A model generated the notes under the pieces. The model searched no databases, was not told where the DNA came from, and saw only the letters and a list, made by a program, of their open reading frames with translations. Source: Tupaia tana (taxonomy: Eukaryota > Chordata > Mammalia > Scandentia > Tupaiidae). From it: a stretch of DNA of 64,000 nt. Below are positions 13,101 through 24,902 of the stretch, piece by piece (the first letter of the stretch is position 1; the number at the start of each line of letters is the position of its first letter). The position numbers and the translations under genes were made by a program. The stretch covers positions 36,289,233 through 36,353,232 of the forward strand of contig JAKSZU010000004.1 of the NCBI GenBank assembly GCA_026018925.1. The letters run 5' to 3'.

Positions 13101-16100
13101 GAGAGACAGAAAGCGAGAAATCACCCCCTGGGGGGATGGCCATGCCGCAATCCCTTCTCTTCCATTCTTCTCCTGGGATCTTGGGCATGCACGCACACAC
13201 GCCTGGCGTGAGATTGAACCACCGGGTCCGGGACTCGAATTGCGGTCAACAACATTGGAGTCCAGCGACATAGCCATTACGCTAACTGCTGGTCCCACCA
13301 TTATCTAAGATGACATCATAGTAGGAAGGGTAATGAGAGTTATCTCAGCTCTCCAGGCCATAGTCTCCTGTAGGAAATTTTTTCTCTGAGCTTATCCTTC
13401 GCTTCTCAGAATGCTGTGGGTTGATCTTGACTTACAGTAGTTCTGCCAGAGGCATCCTTTATGAGAGCAGTTATCAGAACCATGTAGCATAAGTACTAAG
13501 GCTCAGGTGTCTACACTAAGGGAGCAAATGAGAGAGCCAAGGTGTGAATACAGGAACCCTGAATTCCAGGATATTTCCTCTGTACTTCACTTTTCATCCA
13601 GTTCTAACTCACCAGAGGGAATAAAACTATTGTGAAGAAAAAAGAAAAAAATCCCCAAGATCTAAGATAGCATAGTACTCAGTGGTCGAGTTCTAAGCTG
13701 AAATACCTTGTATGACTTTTGATAATTGAACTCATCATACTCCCATACAGATAGTTGTGTTCCAGTGTCCTATCTAGAAGAGGCCTTAGACGTTAGTTAA
13801 TTTTGTGTCTCAAGTTATAAACAATGAAATCAAGGCCCAAATGTATTCGACTAACTTGTTAGAGGATACCCAGCTGGCTAGCAGTAGACCTAGACCTCAA
13901 GTTTTCTGTTCCCTAAAAGGAATTGGAAAGAACGCCAAGTGCAGAGATGGCCCTGTAGCATGATAGTTAAGCACTGCGTATTGGGAGCTGGATCTCTCAT
14001 GGCTGACAGCCAGAACAGGCTGGATGTGCACATGCATGTATGTCTGTGGGCCCCGGATCCTGAAGGATAGAGACATGGAGGTGAAAGAATTCCAGCATGA
14101 CCATGCTCTACTGAGGGTGCTTGCTCTCTCTTTCTGGTGAGTGCACATGACCTCTGGCAATTAAAAAGAAAAAAGTGACCTGGGCTGGCAGGTGGTATGG
14201 TGGTTAAAGGCACTAGATTGCCACATGGTCGATTGCGGTTCAAGTCCTGGACCTGGCAGCTTACTTTCTCACTTTTGCTCTCTTTCTCTGTTTCTCTCTG
14301 ATCAAACTGGAAATATAACAATAAATAAACTTAAATTAAATAATTCTTTAAGAATAAAAGAGACCACTCAGTCTAGAGTTAAAGGCCTGGATCTGAATTC
14401 CAGAACTAACAATTACTTGTGTAGCTTTATTGAAAAATGAACCTTAGTTATAAAATGGGAATAATACTTACCAGCCTTATTATAAAGACTGAAATTTGAG
14501 CTCTTGTGACAATCATCTGTTCACTTTTAGTTATTGGAGAAAGACTCTAATTTTACATAAGTTGGTATTTAAAATGTTCAAAGCAATAATGAGAAACATT
14601 AGGCCAGTTAGTAAATGAATCTCACTTTAAAAAAAATTAATTTTATTTATTATTATTTTTTAAAATTTGACCAGAGAGAGAAAGGAGAGAGAGCGATAGA
14701 TGAAAAGTGAGAAAGCAAGTCTCCAGTTCCAGGACTTGAACTGTGGTTGGCCATGTGGGAGTCCACCACCTTATCTACCTACCATCTGCTGGCCCATCTA
14801 TGAATCTCACTTTTAAAACCTGTAGGGAGACCAGCAGATGGTGTAATGGTTATGTTGCTGGACTCCAACGTGGTTGACCACAGATTGAGTCCCAGACCCA
14901 GTGGCTTAAAACTCATGCCAGATGCATGTATGTGTGTGCCCAAGATTCTGAGAAGAGAGTGGAGGAGAAGGGTTTGCAGCATGGCAGTCCTCCTTGAGGG
15001 GTGGACTCACTTTCTGTCTCTGTCTCTCTGGTAAGTGCCTCCACCTATAGCAAAAATCTCTCTAAAACAAAAAAAAAATAATAAATAAAACCCAGGTAGG
15101 CTATGTGGCTTAATGAGTTTTCACTGTGACTTTATGGCATAGTGCTCTCCTAATACCACTCTCATTTGACAGGAAGATATTGAGCATCAGGTGAGGTACT
15201 TTTTATGAAAGACAGTGTAAACCTAAGAAACAATACAATATTAACTGTTACAACCTCAGCTTCCCCCTTTCTTCTAGTCTTAGTTCTGTCATAAACTTTC
15301 CTTACTTCCCTCAACCTGCAGCTAGTTTTACACAGGTTGTTGAGAGGCAATGTCTTGGAAATGTTTGAGGTCTGTAGGAAAAAAACATGAGAGAAGTTCA
15401 GTTTTTGTTACTGCTCTCCAACTGAGCTAAAGACCACTGAAAAACAAAACAAAACTAAACAAAACCTGGCTAGTATAGTTTTCTATTGTTTATTTTAATA
15501 ACAGAGTTCCCTGCCTGGCGTTTGTCCGCTAATTCATTCAGCGTAGGTATTATTCATACACTGAGCACCTCCTATGGTCCAGACATGGTTTTTCTACTTA
15601 TTGATTCATCTGTGTTGGCTTGTCTTCTCAACTAGCCTATACGCTTAGTTGATTTTCTCATATTATTAAGATGCCCAAAGGCAAAGAGGCCTTCATTTAT
15701 AGTCTTCATTAATTTATAATTTCATCTGACAGATAGATCCTTTATCTACAAAAATGGAATTATTTATGCATAGTCAGAAATTCTTAAGGCTCTTTGTAAG
15801 CTCAGGAAGGACTTTTAAGAATAGGGTGGGCTGGGACCAGCAGATGGTGTAATGGTTATATCACTGGACTCCCATGTAGCTGACTGTGGTTCTAGTCCTC
15901 GACCTGGTGGCTTAAAACTCAGGTCAGGCACATGTGCGTGCATGCCCCAAATCCTGAGAAGAGCATGGAGGAGAAGGGATTGTGGCATGGCCATCCCCAC
16001 TGGGGTTGATCTCTCACTTTCTGTCTCTCTGTCTCTCTCTGACTCTCCAGTGAGCACACGTACCCTATAGCAAAAATCTCTCTCTCTAAAAAAAAAAAAA

Positions 16101-19100
16101 AATAGGATGGGCTATAGAGCAGTCCAGAAGATATATATTATCCTAACTTTTCAAGTTTTTGGGCTAGGGCGTGGCAATAGGAACAACTTTTCAATATTTA
16201 CTGAATGAATGAATTCATAGGATGAATAAATACATTTCTTCCCATATTTTCTAGGTGCCACCTTTGACCCATTTGGAGCACCTTCCAAACCATCAGGTCA
16301 AGATTTGCTTGGTTCTTTTCTGAACACATCCAGTGCTTCCAGTGACCCCTTTCTTCAGCCTACAAGAAGTCCTTCACCTACAGTCCACGGTAAGGAAGTA
16401 TTTTATATTGTGCTCACGGGAACATAGTTTTCCACACTGTACAAAAGGTGCTCTCATTAAAGCATCTTGTAGGCGCTTTGGAGAGGAAAAGCTACATAAT
16501 GAATCTCTTAGAAATGAGCAATTCACATTAACCTATTAAAAGTTCTGGGATGTCTTTCAGGAAAAAAGTTGGCTTAACCTTGTTTTACTCAGCATTCCTA
16601 ACACTTATTAGACTGTGGAATTCCTTTTTGCATCACAGCTCTGAGGACAGAATTATATGGCACTATTTTAGGATATATCATTGTATTATGTACTGAGAAA
16701 AAAGAAAGAAACACTACCCTCTTTGATTGGAATATACATCCAGTTTAGAGAAATCTGAAAAATAGAAAAATATGAGTCTTTAGTCAATGAAATATATCAG
16801 TGTCCCACAAAATTACTATGCCAGAGAACAGAGTGTGGAGCATATTAGAGCTATTCTACTATGGTAGCCACTAGTCACCCATGGATGTTGAGTACTTGAA
16901 ATGTGGCTAATCCAATTTCATGTGCACTCTAATTATAGCACACATACCCGATTTCAAAACTTAGTACAAGAAGAGAATAAAGTATTTGATTAATATTTTT
17001 ATATTGGTTACTTGTTAAAATAATATTTGGGGGGACCAGCAGGTAGCATGGTGGTTAAGGCACTGAACTCCCACATGGAGATTGAGTCCTGGACCCAGTT
17101 GCTTGCAACTCATACTTGATTTGTGTGCATGTGTGTCCAGGATCCCAGGGGGAAAATGGAGGAGAGGGGACTGCAGCATGGCCGTCCCTCCTTGGGGATG
17201 ATTTCTCACTTTCCCTCTCACTGTCTCTCTGTCTCTTCAGTGAACACACATGCCCTATGGCAAAAACCTTTAAACATTTTTTGAATGTATTGTACTACAT
17301 CAAATATATTATTAAAATTAATTTCACCAATGTCTTTTTCCTTTTTAAATGTGACTAACTTAAAATTAGATATTTAAAACTTAAAATTACATATGTGGCT
17401 CACATATTTCTATGTTAGTGATTCAAATAGTAATTGCATTCCATTTATAAGTGCAAAAGTACATCATTTAGGTAAAATTGATCAAAATCAGAGCTCTTCA
17501 GTGAAGGACAAATGACTTTGAGATAGAGAATTGTAGCTCATTCTGATGTTGAAGGTCATGGAACATTATTGGCCTCAGTCTCTAGGGTAATTAGGGTAAT
17601 GTATTGTTTAACGCTCCCTGACCTTGCCTATAGAATATAATTCAGTCACCAGTTTGACTTTGTTGGAAGCCATGCGAATGCAAAAGGAAGTTCTAAAGTC
17701 CTGGTCAAATTGTAACATGGTAAAAAAGAGAAATCAAGACAGGAACAACTTTTTTTTTTTTTAAAGAATTATTTTATTTATTTAATTATTATTTCACATG
17801 AGTTTTGCCAGAGAAAGAGAGAGAGGGGAAAGTGAGAAAGCAAGCCACCAGGCCTGGGACTCGAACCGTGTTTGGCCATGTGGGAATTCCAGCATCTTAA
17901 CCACCACGCCACCTGCTGGCCCCAAGACAGGAACAACTTTTATGAGTAATTTCCAATTGGTGTTTGATCCCAAACTATTTAAAGTGGGTCCACTAGACAA
18001 CCTACAAAAAATTCATCTTTCACCCCTGAGTAGTGCCCATTTTAAGAGTCTTCCAACTGGATGTTGATTACTTGTGGGAGGAAAGACACAGGGATGTAGG
18101 TTAAAGTTGTTGTTTTTTGTTCATTCATTTAAAATATAAGTTATGTCATTTCTTTGCTCAGAATGGCTTCTAATTTCACTCAGCATGAAAGCCAAAGTCC
18201 TTCCGAGAGCCTACATATGCTTTGTGTATTCCGGCATCCCAGTTTTCAGAGCCTCCTACTTTCTCCCTCCATTCCAGCCTACTAGCCTCTTTGCTATCAC
18301 ATTGGCTGTTCTCTCTGCCTCAAATACCCTTCCCGAGACACCCACATGACTAATTCCTTCCCTTCCTTTGAGTCTTTGCTCAAACGCCATCTTCTCAATG
18401 GCATCTACTCTGTTCCATTTCAAATCACAACTCATCTCTTGCCCCTAATCTACATTTCCTTCCCACTGTGCTTATTAGCTTCTAGTGTATGGAATAATTT
18501 GCTTATGTGTTAGGTTTATTTTTCTGTTGTCTGTCTCTACCCACCACAACATGAGTTTTACAAAAGCAGGGATTTTTGTTTGTTTTGTTCCTCATTGCAT
18601 CCCTAGTGGCTGGAAGAATTGCTGGCACATAGTAGGAACTATCATTCTATCTAATATATAAATATGAATAAAAATGTAAATATGAATTAACTCATGTTTT
18701 CCTCTCAAAGTTTCTTCACTGCATAGTGGTACTACTTAAAGATGATACATTTTCCTGATTTTAGAACTTTAAAGTTATTGTTTGGTCAGAGTACTACCTT
18801 TTGTATCCCATGAGCATGGATGTTCATATTTCAGCCTGGCTGTGATCTAATTCTCTGTCTCTTGTGAGCTGGTTAGAACATGTTATTTGTCACCCAGTTT
18901 AGGCCGGTTAGTACTCTTCAGTTTTGTGGCCACATTTCTCACTTTGTTTGTATCATGCTGGTGAGTGAAAAAAATTTTCCACCATCCTTGCCAGAAAAGC
19001 AATCATCATTCCACTACTAATGAGTCAGTTGTATCATCCTCTTACAGGATAGCATAGAGGTGAGACTCAGATGTCAGCTGTGGAATGCCAGATTGCCCAC

Positions 19101-22100
19101 GTCCAAGTCGTCGGAGTATTCCCCCTAGCTTTCTACAAAGCACCACAGCGTGTTCTGAAAATTGGGAAATACTGCCATTAAATTCAACAAATAGTAGTTG
19201 AACATTTATTATTAGGAGAACACTCACTGGGGGCTTGGTTTTGTAAGAACAAATAAATAACCATACTTGAAGGAAAAATAGAGATGAAAAATATTAAAAG
19301 ATTAAAATATTTTCATTTGTGTATTACTGTTGCTCCAAAAGATTTTAAGTTTCTTTTTTAAAATAATTATTTATTTAATTTAGTATTATTATTTAATTTT
19401 GCTATAGGGCACATGCACTCACCAGAGAGAGACAGAGAGAGAGAAAGTGAGAATGCAAGCTGCTGGACCTGGGACTTGAACTGGGGTCAGCCATGTGGGA
19501 ATTCAGCACCTTAACTACTATGCTGGCCCCAAGGTTTTAAGTTTCATGAGGGTAGACAATGCATCTTTTAGTTTTCTAGTTCCTAATGCAGTATCATCTA
19601 TATAGTAGATAATCTTAAGAATTCGTGGGATTGATTAGTAGTAAGGTTGAAGTTCTAGTGCTTATTCTACATCCTAGTTGGATGTAAGTCTAAGATCAGA
19701 GTTTAAAGGGAATCAGACAGCAGATGTAAGCAAAATAGTCTTAGTTTTCATGAGTTACTACTGAAAAAGAGAAGGGAGGAATAGAAAAGAAAGAACTGTT
19801 ATTGCTGATAATAGCATGTTCTTTTTAACTCAATGATGGGAAGGTACAAGATTGCTTAGTTTTTCTAAGAAAACAAAACAGGTGACTATAAGGCTTAGAA
19901 AACTGTATGGCTGCTTTGATGATTCGTCTGGTAGTGGTGGAGGATGTGTTTGAAATCCACCCACAATAACAATTTAGTATCTGCATTTTACTGACCAATT
20001 TTTGTGGATAAAACCCTAGAGGTGCTTTAGAAAGAAATTCTTCCTTGTGGCATCCTGTTTCTTACATCTGTTCTGTAGAGGTAGAAAAAACTTACTACCA
20101 ATGTGTATTCTTCTAATACCCCTTATTCTCTTTATCTGAACATTTCTTCTAAATTATATGTTTGCTTAGAACGTGGAGAGGGGTCAGAGTGATCTGTTTC
20201 AGAGCTGTGATGCCTTTACCCTGAGTGACAGTCGACACATCCCTCACAGCCGTAGGAAATGGATGTCATCAGTGCCTAATCCGTGTTCTGAATGACTCAT
20301 CATTCTCAATTCATGTCACAGCAGAGGAGAAAACGAAATTTCAGTTCTAAGGGGATCATGCCTCTTGTACACTTGCTAATGCATATAGTTAAGGTGAATT
20401 GAAGTCCCTCACTTTTTCTTTTCTTTTTTTGAAGGTTTTTGCCACAGGCCCTAGTGTTCTAGCACCACAGTACCTATGACCACAGCTTTCAGATTCTACA
20501 ACTTTCTCCCTCCATTCCAGCCACACTGGCCTCTTCCTTGTCACATTGACTGTTCTCTCTGCCTCAAATACCCTTCTGCAGATACCCACATGGCTAACTC
20601 CTTCACTTCCTTTGAGTCTTTTCTCAAATATACAGTGAATGAATATAAAATATATAAATTTAAAATAAAAATTAAAAAAATGGAGGGGCTCAGGTGGCAT
20701 AATGGTTAAGGCACTGGACTCTCACATGGCCAACCATGGTTCTAGTCCTGGACTTGCCAGCTTGTGTCTTTGCTTTCTGTCTCCCTCTCTCTTTCTGTTG
20801 CTCTGTGGTCAAATTGGAAAAAAAAAAATAATAATGATGAATGAAATTAAATAAAATAATTCTTAAAGAAAAAAGTAAATAAAAATGTCTTCTTCTCCAT
20901 TGCACTTACTATGCTCCACTTTGTATCACAACTCCTCTCTTGCCCCTAATCTACATTTCCTTCCCACTGTGCTTATTAATGTCCATGCACTTGCCAGAGA
21001 GAGACAGTGAGAGGGAGAGTGAGAAACCATCCCCCAGAGGGGATGGCCACACCTCACTCCCTTTTCCTCTGGAGATTTTGGTTATGCACACACATGCTCC
21101 TGGTGTGATTTTCAAGCCACCAGATCCAGAACTTGAATCAGGGTTGGCCATGTGGGAGTCCAGCACTTTAACCACCATGCCACCAAAACCACCATGCCAC
21201 CTGCTGGCCCCTTTTCTCCTTTTCTTATTGTCTGCTGACTCTGTAAGTTTAGAGGTAGGGCATACACTATGATAAACTAGTTCTTGCCTCCTAAGGACTC
21301 ACAAGTTACTGAGGGAGTGGGCAGACAAATGCACAGTTATACTTCAAAGTGTGTGAACATAGAGGTAAAACAAAGGTGAGCCAAAGAAGGAAGAGGGACA
21401 AATATATAGGACTTGTGAGTGACCATAGACAAAGGGAGAAAATATCAAGTGTTATATAGTCTGATAGCACTCAGAAGGAGGAACTGAATTCCTTGGGGTC
21501 CTGGCGGGGTCATGCAGACTTCTTGGAAGGAATGGTATTTCTTGTGTGATCTCAGAAAAGTGGGTCTGAATTATCTTGTTCTCATTCTTTTTCTTCTCTC
21601 TATTTGTAGCTTCTAGTACACCCGCTGTGAACATTCAGCCAGATGTTGCAGGAGGTTGGGACTGGCATGCTAAACCAGGTAAAAGTCAGCAGGTTATTTA
21701 CCATAGGTAGTTAATTAATCGCTAAGGCACAATTCTTCACCCAAGATGAAGTGAGTACTTAGAGAATATACAGCCCTCCTAAAGAGTGGTAGTCTTGCCC
21801 CGCCTGGTGGCACAGTCAATAGCAAACTGGATGACAGTGCTGGAAGCCACGTGGCTGACTGCGGGTTCAGATCCCCAGTTGAAAACATGCCAGGCATGTG
21901 TGTGTGTGCATGCCTGAGGAACTACAAGGCTAGAGGAAGAAGACCATGGCATGATGAGGCCTTGTCAAGGGTGCTCTCTCTCACTTTTTCACATACACAT
22001 GTGCTTGTATACACATGTTCTCTGTCATGAATACAATAAATAAACTTAAAAAAGAATATTTTCTGGTGGACCTTTTCCCATTGCAGTTGACTTGATAGTG

Positions 22101-24867
22101 TGGCTTATTTTGTGTCATTTAACTTTTCTAAGTCTCATTTGCAGAATGTCTGTCTTGACCACAGTATCAGAAAGGTACAGAAGTATAACTAACTCTATCA
22201 CTTAGAATTGCTTGGATTATTTGGAACAAGCCTGAACCTCTGTGTGTGTTTTTTTTGTTTTTTGTTTTTTGTTTTTTTTTTTTTTTTTTTTATCTGTACA
22301 GCAGGGATGATTTTCGCCCCACATAGTTGCATAAGTTTAAGTTCAATAACATGTAAGTTTACAGCAGAGTTGAAGCTGAATAAATGTGAATATTCTTCCT
22401 TTTTTCCCAAAGTACTTGTTCTAGTTCATTCTGTATTTTTTTAATTTATTTATTATCATCATAATCTTGTCTATATTACATTGAATTGCACATAACTTTA
22501 CAGTGTATTACATTGCTTTTTCAAAAGGGAATGCCATGCATATCAGTCAATACAGAGACATTAACATCCTCACTTCATCATTCAATATCTTTTCATTGTT
22601 TTTCCTGATAATTATTATTATTATTCCAATTATTTTTTAACCAATCAGTATTTCTCATTTTTCTTGTAAAAAGACTTTACCCATCATGAAATACTTCTCA
22701 GACCAGTCCACTTGAGAATACTATACATGTCATCATCAACAGGTAACCATACCTGTGTCCCACTAATGTCATGCCTCTCTATTTGTACTCTTGCTATCTT
22801 TCTCTATACTCTTCTCTTCACACCCCCCCCATTCCACACTGTCTTATCCTCATTAAGAACTTTCACTGCTTTTATGTCCTCCAATGTTTTGCTCTCTACC
22901 ATAGAGTGCGGATAGTCAGATATATTAAGTGGATACATACAATATCTTTCTTTCATAGCCTGGCTTGCTTCACTCAGCAATAGATCCTCCATATCCAACC
23001 ACTTTCTATCCAATGCCAGGGTCTTGTTATTTTTTATGGCTGAGTAGTATTCCATAGAGTATATGTACCACACCTTTTCAATCCATTCGTCAGTTTGTGG
23101 ATATTCAGGTTGGTTCCTGTCTTGGCAATCGTGAATAATGCTGCAATAAACATTGATGTCCAAGCATTTTTCCGACTGAGCATTCTCCTTTCCTTTGGGT
23201 AGATACCCAGAAGTGGGATTGCTGGATCGAGTGGTAGTTCTATTTGTAGATCTCTGAGGAACCTCCATATTGTTCTCCACAGTGGTTGAACTAGTTTACA
23301 TTCCCACCAATAGTGTAGGATGGTTCCCTTTTCACCACATCCCCGCCAACACTTATCACTTTTTATATTCTTCATCTTTGCCATTCTGACAGGGGTTAGG
23401 TGCTATCTCATTGTGGTTTTTATCTACATCTCCCTTATGATGAGGGATGTTGAGTATTTCCTCATATACTTTTTGGCTGTTCGTATGTCTTCCTTAGAGA
23501 GACTTTTGTTCAGCTCATTTTCCCATCTTTTAATTGGGTTAATCATTTTTTTTCACATAAGGCATTGAGTTCCCTGTGTCTTCTGGTTATCAGTCCCTTG
23601 TCTGAGGCATATTTAAAAAAAATATTTTCCCATTCTGAGGGTTGTCAATTCACACTTGTTACTGTGTCCTTTGCTGTGCAAAAACTTCTTAGTCTGTTAT
23701 AGTCCCACTTGTCTATTTTAGAGATTATTGCCTGTGCTTTGGGAGTCTTGTTTAAGAAGTCTGCCTACTCCAATGTCTCCCAGAGTTTCCCCAGCATTTT
23801 CCACCAGTAGTTTTATTGTTTGAGGTCTTAGGTTCAGGTCTTTGATCCATTTTGAGTTGATTGTTGTTAATGGTGAAAGATGGGGGTTCAGTTTCATCTT
23901 TCTGCAGGTGGATATGGAGTTTTTCCAGCACCATTTACTAAAGTTTTCCTTTTCCCCATGGATTGACTGATATCCTTTGTCAAAAATAAGTTGGCTGTAA
24001 ACTTTGGGGGTTATTTCTTGGGTCTTTATTCTATTCCATTGGTCCACATGTCTGTTTTTGTGCCAGTACCATACTGTTTTGATGATCAGAGCTTTATAGT
24101 ATATCTTGGGATCAGGGAGTGCTATGCCTCCTACTCAATTCTATTCTTGATAATAGAAAATACTGAGTCTTGGTAACTTAAGAAAATAGAGATTTATTTC
24201 TCTCACAGTTTGGAGCCCAAATTCAGGGGTTTCATGTGGTGAGGGTCTTTCTGACTGCATTACAATGTGATGGAGAAGAGAGCATGCATCTGTGTTCCTG
24301 TGTCTCTGTCTTCATCTCATTCCTTCTCCTTATCAACCTACCAGAGTCCGTCATGGGGCCCAGCTCTAATGACCTTAGTCCTAAAATTTCCTCCCAAAGG
24401 TCCCACATTTAATCTTTATTTTATTTATTACAATTTGCCAAAGTGAATGTGCACTCACCATAGTGTGTGTGTGTGAGAGAGAGAAATCCCTTTCAGGATT
24501 TTGGGCATGCATACACACATGCCTGGCATGTTTCTTAAGCCTCTAGGGTCTGTGACTCAGACCACACAATCAGCCACATGGGATCCAATTGCCTTAACCA
24601 CCATGCCATTAGCTGACCTAATCCCACCAATCCAATCATAGTTAGATTAAGTACACTCTCATTGCATCACAACCATATCTCAACACATGATTTTTTGGGG
24701 GACATTTGAACCCTAAGCAGTACATTTTTGTTTGTTTGTTTGTTTTTAATGTCAGAGGACATTTGCACTTGCCAGAAAGACACAGAAAGAGAAAGCACCT
24801 TCTAATGGGACCTGGTCACATCATTGTCCTTTTTTCTCCATTCCTCTATCCCATCAGGATTTTAGGT

Positions 24868-24902
<35 letters not shown>

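Larger units (their letters stand above)
11710..16254 (+). other. DNAJC6: DNAJC6 intron rich in SINEs
   Basis: Contains seven SINE copies, MIR remnants and a small retrocopy-like fragment (12579-12708). The stretches 13310-13940 and 15090-15830 hold nothing I can name. Confidence 0.85.
20409..21211 (-). mobile_element. Form A SINE interrupted by a 0.5-kb segment
   Basis: The reverse SINE starts at 20409 (T-rich, then GAAGGTTTTTGCCACAGG) and resumes near 20977 with CATGCACTTGCCAGAGAGAG through to CACCTGCTGGCCCC. The piece between is the L2-like copy listed at 20452-20976. Confidence 0.65.
16390..21609 (+). other. DNAJC6: DNAJC6 intron with SINEs and L2
   Basis: Contains SINEs at 17031, 17755, 19354 and 20409-21211, and an L2 3' end with a second copy of part of it. 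No gene signal is seen in 16400-17030, 18670-19340 or 19550-20400. Confidence 0.85.

Noticed and set aside
22804-24047. Minus-strand open frames of 109-158 codons
   Set aside because: These are pieces of L1 ORF2 in more than one frame and not a host gene.
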